NCBI RefSeq assembly: GCF_001468395.1
Contig: NZ_LNSG01000002.1
Coordinates: 310,001 to 374,000, forward strand
DNA from: Sphingopyxis sp. H073
Lineage (GTDB): Bacteria > Pseudomonadota > Alphaproteobacteria > Sphingomonadales > Sphingomonadaceae
Direction: 5' to 3'
Length of the DNA: 64,000 nucleotides
Below the pieces are notes generated by a model. It searched no databases. It was not told the origin of the DNA and saw only the letters and a program-made list of their open reading frames with translations. Below, in pieces: positions 9,954-19,091 of this stretch. Position numbers and translations under genes: made by a program. Each line of letters begins with the position of its first letter. Within the stretch, counting starts at the first letter, position 1.

Positions 9954-10294
9954 TCCCTGCCTTGATTGACTTCTGGGTCGAGCGACTGCTCCCCATTCGA
10001 AGCTACTCAGACTTACGTCACAGTTTGGTCTGTGACGGCGGGGCGGAGTAGACCCACTCCAGTTTCCACAACTTTGAGCCGGGCTTGGAGCACGGACATC
10101 ACCTGCGATGAGCTCCGATACTCGGCCTTCCCTGTATGGCCCAGTGCCAGCCCCGGCCGGCAGAGGCCTGCGCCTCATCGCGGCGGTGTATGTTCTGTGA
10201 ACCGTTTGCTTTCAAAGCCTGGCCGCCGACCCCACCGAGATGTCCCCCGATTTTCGGCTTATTAAGACACGCCAGTCCCGAAATTGATGGTGCC
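9954..10294. other. Non-coding stretch after the tRNA
   Basis: About 340 bases with no convincing gene. Short open frames exist on both strands, but none starts with a ribosome-binding site or shows a recognisable domain; one merely translates the antisense of the tRNA. It may be decayed element-end DNA. Confidence 0.5.
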
Positions 10295-10317
10295 ATGTGT
10301 ATCCGCCGGGTACACAT
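10295..10317. promoter_or_regulatory. Palindromic operator upstream of the RHH gene
   Basis: A perfect 7-bp inverted repeat, ATGTGTA and TACACAT, separated by 9 bases, ends 6 bases before the ATG of the small ribbon-helix-helix gene. Position and symmetry suit autorepression by that protein; binding is inferred. Confidence 0.55.
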
Positions 10318-10323
10318 AGGGCC

Positions 10324-10500
10324 ATGAAGGACTCAGGGCTTCGCATCCGCATTGAGCGGGATTTAAGGGAGAAATTCCTAGCAGCATGCCGGGAGCAGGA
10401 CCGGCCTGCTGCACAAGTCATTCGCGAATTTATGAAGAATTACATCAGTTTGCACACCAGTAATGCGGGCGCTTCAAGAGTCGGGGCGGAGAAGAAATGA
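10324..10500 (+). CDS. Small ribbon-helix-helix-like DNA-binding protein
   Basis: A 58-residue protein beginning MKDSGLRIRIERDLREKF. The pattern is a short beta-strand (LRIRIERD), then two helices (LREKFLAACREQD and PAAQVIREFMKNYIS), as in CopG/Arc-type ribbon-helix-helix proteins or the antidote half of a toxin-antitoxin pair. No toxin lies beside it. Instead its TGA overlaps the start of the methyltransferase gene by four bases (ATGA), so it is the first gene of the defence operon and most likely its regulator. The palindrome at 10295-10317 would be its operator. ATG 10324 is favoured over an earlier frame start at 10297, which lies inside the palindrome. Confidence 0.65.
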   Translation: MKDSGLRIRIERDLREKFLAACREQDRPAAQVIREFMKNYISLHTSNAGASRVGAEKK

Positions 10501-13277
10501 ACGCGGTTGAAATTGAGCAAGCCGTTAGCGATTTGGCCGAGCGCCCATTCGACCCAGTGGAATTCCCCTTCGCGTTTCTAGAGGCCTTCGGCAACAAGGA
10601 AACCACTATCAAGCGCCTGCGAAGCGGCGTGTCGAACAAGTCGGACATGGGCGGAGTCCTCCAAACTAACAACATCCATATCGTTAGCTGCGCCGTGGGA
10701 GAGGTCACGAAAACCCTTCTCGCGCTAAGGGCCAGTCCAGCCACCTCGCGGGCCAAGGCGAAGTTCGTGCTCGCGACGGATGGCGATATGTTCGAGGCGG
10801 AAGATATCGAGAGCGGCGAGACCGTCGCGTCCGCATATGGGGATTTTCCTGATCATTTCGGCTTCTTCCTGCCGCTTGCAGGGATTTCGACCGTTCAGCA
10901 AATCCGCGATAACTCGTTCGACATCAGAGCGACTAGTCGCCTCAATCGCCTCTATGTCGAGCTTTTGAAGGACAATCCTGATTGGGGCACGGCAGAGCGG
11001 CGGCCCGACATGAATCATTTCATGGCGCGCTTGATCTTCTGCTTTTTCGCCGAAGACACAGACATCTTCAGCAAGACAAGGCTATTTACCGACACAATCG
11101 ATAAGATGAGCGCGAAAGACTCGTCAAACACCCATAGTGTCATAGGCACGCTCTTCCGCGCAATGAACACCAAAGGCGAAGATCGAAGTTCGGCGTCTCT
11201 TCCTCGATGGGCCGAGCCGTTTCCCTACGTGAACGGCGGGCTGTTCTCGGGAAACACGGACGTACCGAGCTTCAGCCGGATCGCGCGATCATATTTAATC
11301 CATATAGGGAAGCTCGACTGGAGGCAGATCAATCCCGATATTTTTGGGTCGATGATCCAAGCCGTCGCAGACGACGAAGAGCGCAGTGCGCTCGGGATGC
11401 ACTACACCAGCGTGCCGAACATTCTGAAGGTACTGAATCCGCTATTCCTCGATGATTTGCGGCAGCGGCTCGAAGAAGCTGGCGACAACGCTCGCACGCT
11501 ATTTAATCTGCGCAAACGCTTATCGAAAATCAGAGTGTTCGATCCAGCCTGCGGCAGCGGAAATTTCCTTGTCATTGCCTACAAGGAAATGCGCGATATC
11601 GAAGCCACTATCAACACGCGGCGTGGCGAAGCCGATCGACCTTCTGATATCCCGGTGACGAACTTCCGCGGTATCGAGTTGCGTGACTTCCCTGCAGAGA
11701 TTGCGAGACTTGCGCTCATAATTGCAGAGTACCAGTGCGACGTGCTCTATCGAGGCCAAAAGCTGGCTCTTGCGGACCTTCTGCCGCTTGATGCCCAGAA
11801 CTGGATTTTTAGAGGCAACGCCCTGCGCCTAGATTGGCTAAGCATTTGCCCTCCAACCGGAACAGGGGTGAAACTGGTAGGTGAAGATCTATTCAGCATC
11901 CCGCTCGACCAGGCTCAAATCGACTTCGAGAATGAGGGTGGCGAAACGTACATTTGTGGTAACCCGCCTTACCTCGGAAGTAAGTGGCAGAACGAGGATC
12001 AGAAGGACGATTTAAGGGCGATTTTTGACAGTCGCACGCCCGCATGGAAGTCCCTAGACTATGTCGCAGGCTGGTTCATGAAGGCTGCGGATTACGGCTT
12101 GAGATCGAACGCCGCTGCGGCGTTCGTTTCAACCAATTCGGTCTGTCAGGGACAACAGGTTCCGATCCTGTGGCCCCTGATTTTCGGCACCGGCCACCAG
12201 ATCTCGTTTGCCCATACCTCATTCAAATGGGCCAATCTTGCGAGCCACAACGCGGGCGTGATTGTGGCAATCGTCGCCATTTCGCGGGAGGCACCGGCTT
12301 CCAAACGCCTGTTCTCGATCGCCGATGACGGTTCGGTGACCGAGCGGCAGGTGAGCAACATCAACGCCTACCTTGCGGCCGGCGCCAACACTTCCGTCGA
12401 TGCGGCACGAAGCCCGATCGGAGGTCTATCTCCAATGCTCTTTGGAAACATGCCGCGTGATGGCGGCCATTTCATCTTGTCGCCAGATGAGCGTAGGCAG
12501 GTTCTCCACCAGTATCCCGAGTTGGGTCGGTTCGTCCGGCCCTATCTGGGCTCCGAGCAGATGATTCAGGGAAAGCCCCGCTGGTGCGTTTGGATCGAGG
12601 CCAAGGACTCCGAGTTTGCGGAGGCCCACCCATATTTACGAGCCCTGTTAGCCCGCGTGCGGGATTTCCGCGCCAGCAGCGCAGCCGCATCGACTCGGGA
12701 TTTCGCTTCCAAGCCCTATCGGTTCGTCCAGATCGCGGGCACTGCCAAGCGCTACACACTGGCCGTGGCGAAAGTGTCGTCGGAAAGACGCCCCTACCTG
12801 CCCGTGCATCTTTTCGATCGGGAGACGATCGTAAGCGATCTGTTGTTCGCCCTCTACGATGCACCGTTGTGGAATATGTCGATCGTGGCGTCGCGGCTTC
12901 ATCTGGTCTGGGTCGCCACCGTCTGCGGAAAGCTAAAAACGGACTTCCGATACTCGAATACGATTGGCTGGAACACCTTTCCGGTTCCAATCCTCACCGA
13001 CAAGAACAAGGCTGATCTGACACGATGCGCGGAAGATATTCTCCTCGCCCGTGAGGCCCATTTTCCTGCAACGATTGCAGATCTCTATGAGCCCGAGCAC
13101 ATGCCGTCTGACCTGCGGCAGGCGCACGAGCACAACGACGAGGTTCTGGAGCGCATCTATATCGGGCGGAGATTTCGCAATGATACCGAGCGGCTGGAGA
13201 AACTGTTCGATCTTTACACGAAGATGACCACTTCGCAGGGCGAAACCAGAAGACGCAGGGCGGGGGCAAACGCATGA
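10497..13277 (+). CDS. MmeI-like class I N6-adenine DNA methyltransferase
   Basis: A 926-residue methyltransferase of the MmeI/YeeA type. The SAM-binding motif I, FDPACGSGNFLVIAY, lies near residue 346; the catalytic NPPY of motif IV is in GGETYICGNPPYLGS, near residue 488. These are gamma-class adenine methylase motifs. An N-terminal domain (1-200), a helical connector (FMARLIFCFFAEDTDIF, about 185) and a C-terminal target-recognition region (650-880) match the MmeI domain order. I see no D-x(n)-ExK nuclease motif in the first 150 residues (the related stretch reads TDGDMFEAEDIESG), so unlike true type IIL enzymes it probably only methylates. It is coupled by overlaps to the RHH gene before and the helicase after. 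Confidence 0.88.
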   Translation: MNAVEIEQAVSDLAERPFDPVEFPFAFLEAFGNKETTIKRLRSGVSNKSDMGGVLQTNNIHIVSCAVGEVTKTLLALRASPATSRAKAKFVLATDGDMFEAEDIESGETVASAYGDFPDHFGFFLPLAGISTVQQIRDNSFDIRATSRLNRLYVELLKDNPDWGTAERRPDMNHFMARLIFCFFAEDTDIFSKTRLFTDTIDKMSAKDSSNTHSVIGTLFRAMNTKGEDRSSASLPRWAEPFPYVNGGLFSGNTDVPSFSRIARSYLIHIGKLDWRQINPDIFGSMIQAVADDEERSALGMHYTSVPNILKVLNPLFLDDLRQRLEEAGDNARTLFNLRKRLSKIRVFDPACGSGNFLVIAYKEMRDIEATINTRRGEADRPSDIPVTNFRGIELRDFPAEIARLALIIAEYQCDVLYRGQKLALADLLPLDAQNWIFRGNALRLDWLSICPPTGTGVKLVGEDLFSIPLDQAQIDFENEGGETYICGNPPYLGSKWQNEDQKDDLRAIFDSRTPAWKSLDYVAGWFMKAADYGLRSNAAAAFVSTNSVCQGQQVPILWPLIFGTGHQISFAHTSFKWANLASHNAGVIVAIVAISREAPASKRLFSIADDGSVTERQVSNINAYLAAGANTSVDAARSPIGGLSPMLFGNMPRDGGHFILSPDERRQVLHQYPELGRFVRPYLGSEQMIQGKPRWCVWIEAKDSEFAEAHPYLRALLARVRDFRASSAAASTRDFASKPYRFVQIAGTAKRYTLAVAKVSSERRPYLPVHLFDRETIVSDLLFALYDAPLWNMSIVASRLHLVWVATVCGKLKTDFRYSNTIGWNTFPVPILTDKNKADLTRCAEDILLAREAHFPATIADLYEPEHMPSDLRQAHEHNDEVLERIYIGRRFRNDTERLEKLFDLYTKMTTSQGETRRRRAGANA

Positions 13278-15319
13278 CCGACGAAAAGAGATCCGTCCCC
13301 TCTGTTTCGGTTTCATATGTGCGCAACGGCGCTTCGACCAAAGCCAATGCGCTCGGCATGCGGCCCATGCAGGAGCGCGCCTTCGAAAAGCGCGGTGAGC
13401 AGTACCTTCTCATCAAGTCGCCTCCAGCCTCCGGGAAAAGCCGTGCGCTGATGTTCATCGCGCTCGACAAGCTGGCGCATCAAGACGTGAAGCAGGCTAT
13501 CATCGTCGTGCCGGAAAAATCGATCGGCTCCAGCTTCAATGACGAGCCGCTCACCCGGTACGGCTTTGAGGCCGACTGGCATGTCGAGCCGAGGTGGAAT
13601 CTCTGCAATGCGCCTGGCGGGGACAACGGCGGTAAGGTCAAGTCCGTCGTCGCCTTTCTTGATAGCGAGGACAAGGTGCTGGTTTGCACCCACGCCACGT
13701 TCCGCTTCGCCGTGGACGAATACGGCGTGGAGCGATTCGATGGCCGCCTGATCGCGGTGGACGAGTTCCACCACGTCTCGGCCAATCCCGACAACAAGCT
13801 CGGTCAGCATCTCGGCCAGTTTATGGCCCGTGACCGCGTGCATATCGTGGCGATGACGGGCTCGTATTTCCGTGGCGACGCGGAGGCCGTGCTCGCGCCG
13901 CACGACGAAGCGAAGTTCGAGAGCGTCACCTACACCTATTACGAGCAGCTCAACGGCTACGAGTATCTCAAGCAACTCGACATCGGATACTTCTTTTATT
14001 CCGGCTCCTATGCCGACGACATTCTTGGGGTGCTTGATCCCGCCGAGAAGACGATCATCCACATTCCGAACGTCAACTCGCGCGAGAGCACGAAGGACAA
14101 GATCAAGGAGGTCGAGCACATCATCGGCGAGCTGGGCGAGTGGCAAGGGGCTGATCCGCTCACAGGCTTTCAACTCGTCAAAACGCTCGAGGGGCGAATT
14201 CTGCGCATCGCCGATCTCGTCGATGACGATCCGGTCAAGCGGGATCGTGTCTCGCTGGCGCTCAAGGATCCCAGGCAGAAGAACAACCGAGATTTTGTGG
14301 ACATCATCATCGCGCTCGGGATGGCGAAGGAGGGTTTTGACTGGATTTGGTGTGAGCATGCCCTCACAGTCGGATACCGCTCCAGCCTGACCGAGATCGT
14401 CCAGATCATTGGACGCGCCACGAGAGATGCGCCGAACAAGACCCGTGCTCGCTTCACCAATCTGATCGCGGAACCCGATGCGTCGGAGGCGGCTGTTACC
14501 GAAGCGGTGAACGACACACTTAAGGCCATCGCCGCAAGCCTCCTCATGGAGCAGGTTCTTGCGCCGCGCTTCGAATTCAAGCCAAAGAATCCGGCGAGCG
14601 GCCCTTCGCCTGGCTTCGACTATGGCGAAGGCGGATACGACCCCACCAAATGCAATGTCGGCTTCAACGAGCAGACCGGCCAGTTCCAGATCGAAATCAA
14701 CGGGCTTGTGGAGCCTAAATCCAGCGAAGCTGCGCGCATCTGTCAGGAGGACCTCAACGAGGTGATCGCGGCCTTCGTGCAAGACAAGACCGCGATCGAG
14801 AGAGGTCTGTTCGACGAGGAGCTCGTGCCAGAGGAGCTTACGCAAGTGCGTCTCGGGAAGATCATCAAGGATAAGTATCCCGAGCTGAGCGACGAGGACC
14901 AGGAGGCGGTGCGCCAGCACGCTATCGCCGCGCTCACCCTGACGCAGCAGGCGAAGAAGGAAGCAGATGGCGAGCCGAGCGCTAACACTGCCCTGATCGA
15001 TGGCGTGCGTAAATTCGCGCTTAGCGTCACCGAACTCGACATTGATCTTATCGACCGGATCAACCCATTCGGCGAAGCATACGCCATCCTTGCAAAAACG
15101 ATGAGCGAGGAAAGCCTCAAACAGGTAGCTGCCGCCATCGCAGCCAAACGCACGACCCTCACGCCCGATGAGGCCAAGGAACTGGCCGTGCGCGCCGTGA
15201 AGTTCAAGAACGAGCGCGGACGGCTTCCTTCCATCAGTGCGACCGATGCGTGGGAAAAGCGCATGGCAGAGGGCGCGGCCGCGTTTGTCCGCTTCAAGGA
15301 TGAGGGCCGCTATGAGTGA
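13274..15319 (+). CDS. Superfamily II DEAD/DEAH-like helicase of the defence operon
   Basis: A 681-residue ATP-dependent helicase or translocase. Walker A is KSPPASGKSRA (residues 48-58, an unusual PPASGKS loop), Walker B DEFHH (163-167), motif III MTGSY (194-198) and motif VI QIIGRATRD (377-385). The C-terminal third (about 450-680) is acidic and has no domain I recognise. It overlaps the methyltransferase stop by 4 bases (ATGA) and the next gene by 8 bases. In related modules such helicases process or translocate on invading DNA; here the substrate is unknown. Confidence 0.87.
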   Translation: MTDEKRSVPSVSVSYVRNGASTKANALGMRPMQERAFEKRGEQYLLIKSPPASGKSRALMFIALDKLAHQDVKQAIIVVPEKSIGSSFNDEPLTRYGFEADWHVEPRWNLCNAPGGDNGGKVKSVVAFLDSEDKVLVCTHATFRFAVDEYGVERFDGRLIAVDEFHHVSANPDNKLGQHLGQFMARDRVHIVAMTGSYFRGDAEAVLAPHDEAKFESVTYTYYEQLNGYEYLKQLDIGYFFYSGSYADDILGVLDPAEKTIIHIPNVNSRESTKDKIKEVEHIIGELGEWQGADPLTGFQLVKTLEGRILRIADLVDDDPVKRDRVSLALKDPRQKNNRDFVDIIIALGMAKEGFDWIWCEHALTVGYRSSLTEIVQIIGRATRDAPNKTRARFTNLIAEPDASEAAVTEAVNDTLKAIAASLLMEQVLAPRFEFKPKNPASGPSPGFDYGEGGYDPTKCNVGFNEQTGQFQIEINGLVEPKSSEAARICQEDLNEVIAAFVQDKTAIERGLFDEELVPEELTQVRLGKIIKDKYPELSDEDQEAVRQHAIAALTLTQQAKKEADGEPSANTALIDGVRKFALSVTELDIDLIDRINPFGEAYAILAKTMSEESLKQVAAAIAAKRTTLTPDEAKELAVRAVKFKNERGRLPSISATDAWEKRMAEGAAAFVRFKDEGRYE

Positions 15320-16502
15320 TCTCAACCTCGATGAACTGCGCGAGGAGCTGGCCGAGTTTGCCCAGCCGGAAAAGAACGCCGGACGCTCCCAGCGTGAGGA
15401 GCGCATCATTGCGGGTTTTGAGGAAATCCAGCGCTTCACCGAGGAGCATGGCCGCGCCCCGAAGCACGGCGAAGAAGGGGATGTTTTCGAGCGGCTCTAT
15501 GCCGTCCGGCTTGACCGTCTTCGTGGTCTAGAGGAGTGCCACTCCCTTCTAGCGCCGCTCGACCATCAAGGATTGCTGACTGGTGCGGAGAGCGCTTCCG
15601 CCTCGTCGGTGGAGGAAATGGACGAGGATGAGCTACTCGCCGAGCTAGAAGGCGCGGCAGGATCGGCCGACATCACCGAACTTCGTCATGTGCGAACGAC
15701 CGCCGAAAAGCGTGCAGCGGAGGAAATCGCCAACCGTGAGCGGTGTGAGGATTTTGAGCGGTTTGAACCTTTGTTCGAAGCCGTTCAGGCCGAGATCGAT
15801 TCCGGTCTGCGCGAAACGCGTCCGTTCGAAATGAAAGCGGAGATCGGCCCCGGCGCATGGTTCATCGTCAGCGGGCAAAAGGCTTATGTTGCCGATATGG
15901 AGGAGGTCTTCGTCAACGCGCAGGGCAAGACCGATGCTCGGCTCCGTGTGGTTTTCGACAACGGCACCGAGAGCAATATGCTCATGCGCTCGCTCCAGCG
16001 GGCGCTGCATAAAGACGAGGTCGGAAGGCGTATAACCGACCCCGTTGCAGGGCCGCTGTTTTCCGGTGAGCACGCCGGCGATGATCTGGCTTCCGGCACG
16101 ATCTACGTGCTTCGGAGCAAGTCCGATTATCCAACCGTTGCCGCTAATCGCGATCTGGTCCACAAGATCGGCGTAACGAACATGAGTGTCGAACAGCGTA
16201 TCGCAGGCGCGCGCTTGCAGCCGACATTCATGATGGCCGACGTAGAAATCGTCGCGACCTACGATCTCTTCAACATCAATCGTGCCAAGCTGGAGCGTCT
16301 CATCCACCGCGTTTTCGATCCCGCGCGGCTGGACATCACCATTACCGATCGCTTCGGTAATCCTGTGGTGCCGCAGGAATGGTTTCTTGTGCCGCTGTTC
16401 GTCATCGACGAAGCGGTCGATCGCATCAAAGACGGCTCGATCACTGGGTTCGTTTACGACCCAAGCAAAGCCGCCCTCGTTCGATCGGGGAACAAGGCAT
16501 GA
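15312..16502 (+). CDS. GIY-YIG nuclease-domain protein (T5orf172/MUG113-like)
   Basis: A 396-residue protein. The first 260 residues are acidic and partly coiled (helices around 120-165), of unknown fold. Residues 262-335 carry a GIY-YIG domain: TIYVLRS for the first strand, VHKIGVTN for the second, an Arg in VEQRIAGAR and the candidate metal-binding Glu in AKLERLIH. This places it with T5orf172/MUG113-type proteins. It begins at ATG 15312 inside the helicase end and its TGA overlaps the next ATG, so it belongs to one operon. I infer that it is a DNA-cleaving effector; it could also be a binding module. Confidence 0.78.
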   Translation: MSDLNLDELREELAEFAQPEKNAGRSQREERIIAGFEEIQRFTEEHGRAPKHGEEGDVFERLYAVRLDRLRGLEECHSLLAPLDHQGLLTGAESASASSVEEMDEDELLAELEGAAGSADITELRHVRTTAEKRAAEEIANRERCEDFERFEPLFEAVQAEIDSGLRETRPFEMKAEIGPGAWFIVSGQKAYVADMEEVFVNAQGKTDARLRVVFDNGTESNMLMRSLQRALHKDEVGRRITDPVAGPLFSGEHAGDDLASGTIYVLRSKSDYPTVAANRDLVHKIGVTNMSVEQRIAGARLQPTFMMADVEIVATYDLFNINRAKLERLIHRVFDPARLDITITDRFGNPVVPQEWFLVPLFVIDEAVDRIKDGSITGFVYDPSKAALVRSGNKA

Positions 16503-17530
16503 GGCTGCGCACGTTCCTTCACAGCGATCAGAATTCACCTACGACCCTCTCGGAGATACAACGGGCTCACGATTGGATCGGCTCGGAAGAATATTTGGGC
16601 GTATACGCCTACGCCACTCAGTCCGGCGCTTCCGCCTTCAGCATTGCGATGTCGCCTGCCTTTTGGGCCGGAACGCAATCGCGATGGTTGTTCGGGCTGG
16701 ATTACGGACGGACCCAGCCTTACGCCCTACGGATAATCAGCGACAAACCCAATGCGGAGGTCCGCATCTACGATGGGGCGTGGATTGTCGAGCAAAACGG
16801 ATTTCTGCCCCGCCGAGACTTCCATGCGAAGTCATCGATATTGGCAAACCGTACCAACGGCCGAGCGGGGATGATCGTAGGGTCCGGCAACTTTTCCTCA
16901 AACGGCCTGCGGAAGAGTATCGAGGCGGGAGCCTCGATCTGCACCGATGTTCAAGTGGAATACGAACGCAGGATCCGCAATATCGAGGCGATGGCCGATG
17001 ACCTTTGGGCACAAGCCACACCGCTGGACGATATCCTGGAGATATATGAGGAACGCTGGAAGGCAGATTTCGCTGCGGTAACGGCTGAAGATGAGGACGA
17101 AGCCGGCCAACCAGCCCCAAACATGTTCTGGATTGAGGCTGGCTACGTCACACAGAATCGTGGACCGCATCGTCCTGGGAACCAGATCGATTTGCCGAGA
17201 GGGATGAGCGGTTTCTTTGGCTTTAATCCCCCTGCGAATCTTGCGCGCAACTCGGTAATCGGGACCATTACATTTGAACCGCCGAGCGGCGGCCTCGTTT
17301 CGCGAGACTTAAGACTTGGCAATAATCTGATGGAGAAGATAACGCTGCCGATCCCTGAAACGCATGGTTTTGACCTCTATGACGGCAAGGTTCTTGTGTT
17401 TCGCCGCAGCGGCAACCGGTTCAAGATGTGGGCATTGGAAGCGGACGATTTCCTCACGGCCTTTGGCAACAGGCTGCACGACGTCAAGGCAATGGCGAGT
17501 GGGAGACGTTTTGGACCGATAGCCGACTAG
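16499..17530 (+). CDS. Phospholipase D-like nuclease of the defence operon
   Basis: A 343-residue protein with a single HKD-type half site: His109 and Lys111 in DFHAKSSIL and Asn131 in VGSGNFSSNGL. One HKD motif per chain implies an active dimer, as in Nuc or BfiI. The C-terminal part (about 200-343) has no named domain. Its ATG overlaps the GIY-YIG gene stop (ATGA) and it is the last gene of the run. PLD-like proteins accompany helicases and methylases in DISARM-like systems (DrmC), but the other DISARM hallmark genes are absent here. Confidence 0.8.
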   Translation: MRLRTFLHSDQNSPTTLSEIQRAHDWIGSEEYLGVYAYATQSGASAFSIAMSPAFWAGTQSRWLFGLDYGRTQPYALRIISDKPNAEVRIYDGAWIVEQNGFLPRRDFHAKSSILANRTNGRAGMIVGSGNFSSNGLRKSIEAGASICTDVQVEYERRIRNIEAMADDLWAQATPLDDILEIYEERWKADFAAVTAEDEDEAGQPAPNMFWIEAGYVTQNRGPHRPGNQIDLPRGMSGFFGFNPPANLARNSVIGTITFEPPSGGLVSRDLRLGNNLMEKITLPIPETHGFDLYDGKVLVFRRSGNRFKMWALEADDFLTAFGNRLHDVKAMASGRRFGPIAD

Positions 17531-17719
17531 ACAATCACTAGTTGCGAGCCGTTCTCAAAAGCCCGGCTTCAAACCTTTTGCGGCCGTCGACTTGGCAGCG
17601 ATCGCGAAGCGGCTCTTATGGGGTGTACCACGCTGCGGACGCCAATCCGCCAGCTTGATTGAACGCTGCGCCTGAAGCGGCAGAAGTCCGTGTCGGGAGG
17701 AATGCCAGCGCAGCATTGG

Positions 17720-18205
17720 CTACTCAGGCAACGCGTTCTCCGAAAAATGTTTGCGGATGAAGTCGAGCTTCGGATCGATGTATCGACGACAGAAGGGTCT
17801 GTTCGGGTCAGTGCGATAATAGTTCTGGTAGCGCTCGTCCGAAGCTTTGAAGCCCGCGAACGGCAGGACGACGGTGTGGACGGGCGTGCCAGCCTCCTCA
17901 GCGAATTCGCGTATCGCCTCGTCGGCTTCGACCCGCTGGCTCTCGTCAAAGATATAGATCGCGCTTCGGTATTTGTTCTGCGGTGAGCGGGCACGTGTAG
18001 CGGAGTGTGTGCGCAGGTGCACCTCGGACAGTGTCCCCAGCCCGATAACGGAGGGTTCGAACGTTACAATCACCCCCTCGGCCCAGGTGTCAGCCGGAGC
18101 GGCCGATTGCAGAAAACCCTGGTCGACCTGCGTGACGCCGCGCAACGCTTGGAAAACGCCCTCGGTGCACCAGTGGCAACCTCCTCCAAAGCCCACCTTC
18201 GCCAT
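17720..18205 (-). CDS. Peptide-methionine (S)-S-oxide reductase-like protein (MsrA family)
   Basis: A 161-residue MsrA-family enzyme that reduces the S-epimer of methionine sulfoxide. The active-site segment reads GFGGGCHWCTEGVFQ (residues 5-19), the CHWCTE variant of the usual GCFWG; other family segments are VTQVDQGF, VTFEPSVI and QNKYRSAIYI, and RYQNYYRTDPNRPFCRRYIDPK near the end carries a further Cys. I start at ATG 18205, which has GGGAG about 7 bases upstream, rather than TTG 18211. It follows the hydrolase gene by two bases and is the first of three msrA homologues in the element. Confidence 0.85.
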   Translation of the reverse strand: MAKVGFGGGCHWCTEGVFQALRGVTQVDQGFLQSAAPADTWAEGVIVTFEPSVIGLGTLSEVHLRTHSATRARSPQNKYRSAIYIFDESQRVEADEAIREFAEEAGTPVHTVVLPFAGFKASDERYQNYYRTDPNRPFCRRYIDPKLDFIRKHFSENALPE

Positions 18206-18207
18206 AC

Positions 18208-19062
18208 TCAACTCCCGCGCAAAGGCACAACGGCCGGGCCAGACCTATCGAGCTGGCGCACGAACGCGATGATCCGCTGTCCGACATCGTTCGCCATTTC
18301 GACATGAGGGTAGTGCCCGGCACCCTCGACAATCATGGTTTCCCCATTGAGCCTGGAAGCCAAGCTCCGGGCTTCTTCGACGGGGTCCGGGAAATCGGGA
18401 TCCTTTGTGCCCATGACGATGAGGCTCGGCACAGAGATCTCGTCCAAGATCGCTGCGGTGTCGGACTTCGACAATGAGAGCATCGTCAAGAGAGCCTGCA
18501 TGCGCTTTGGCTCCCTGAGGTTTGCAGCAATCGCCGCTTTTACCTCAGCGTGATCCGGCGCCGGTTTCGTCGGGAATAGGCTGCTCCAGTAAGTGGTCCA
18601 AAACCAGGTTCGCCATGGCCCCGCAAATCCGAGCCCAAGGACAAGTTTCTGGATCGTCGTGAGGGGAAGGTCGCGAACGATCGGACCGAGCAGCACCACC
18701 CCGTTGACGTGACTAGGAGCTTCCTTGGCAGCCCAAAGCGCGGAGCCGGCTGCGAACGAGTTGCCCATGATCACGGCTGGCCCGGCAGCCAACTGTCGGA
18801 GGATGGCGACGGCGTCACGGCCGACCGCTCGCGCGGAGTAATCCGACCACTCCGGCGACGATTGGCCGAACCCGCGGACGTCCATCGTCACCACTCGGCA
18901 TCCCGCATGCTGCAGCATGGGCTTGATGAGCCGATACTCGGAGCGCAGGTCTCCCATTCCTGGGATGCCTACGACGAGAGGTCCGGTTCCGCCCGTATCG
19001 TCGAAGGCTATCCTACCGCCCTCTGTCTGGAGGAACTGGGTCTGCCCATCGTTAGGTGCCAT
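18208..19062 (-). CDS. Alpha/beta hydrolase
   Basis: A 284-residue single-domain hydrolase with a complete apparent triad: the nucleophile in MGNSFAAGS (about 98-106), the acid in IVMGTKDPDFPDP (about 222-234) and His in GAGHYPHVEM (about 253-262). GIPGMGDLRSEY near residue 33 supplies the oxyanion hole. Substrate unknown; the fold includes esterases, haloperoxidases and epoxide hydrolases. It ends 2 bases before the msrA-like ATG, so the two are co-transcribed, and it lies 29 bases downstream of dps on the same strand, possibly in the same transcript. Confidence 0.85.
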   Translation of the reverse strand: MAPNDGQTQFLQTEGGRIAFDDTGGTGPLVVGIPGMGDLRSEYRLIKPMLQHAGCRVVTMDVRGFGQSSPEWSDYSARAVGRDAVAILRQLAAGPAVIMGNSFAAGSALWAAKEAPSHVNGVVLLGPIVRDLPLTTIQKLVLGLGFAGPWRTWFWTTYWSSLFPTKPAPDHAEVKAAIAANLREPKRMQALLTMLSLSKSDTAAILDEISVPSLIVMGTKDPDFPDPVEEARSLASRLNGETMIVEGAGHYPHVEMANDVGQRIIAFVRQLDRSGPAVVPLRGS

Positions 19063-19091
19063 GAAACGATCCGATCCTTTGAGTAGCAGAC

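Noticed and set aside
9888-10178. Minus-strand frame of 96 codons across the tRNA
   Set aside because: Its C-terminal part is simply the antisense translation of the tRNA gene, a common annotation artefact.
13313-15439. Long open frame of 708 codons on the minus strand
   Set aside because: It is the antisense shadow of the helicase gene; composition is unlike a protein and the plus-strand frame has all helicase motifs.
10324-17530. Assignment of the defence operon to type I restriction, BREX or DISARM
   Set aside because: No HsdS or HsdR, no PglZ or BrxC, and no DrmA/DrmB-like genes are present; only parts overlap with DISARM.
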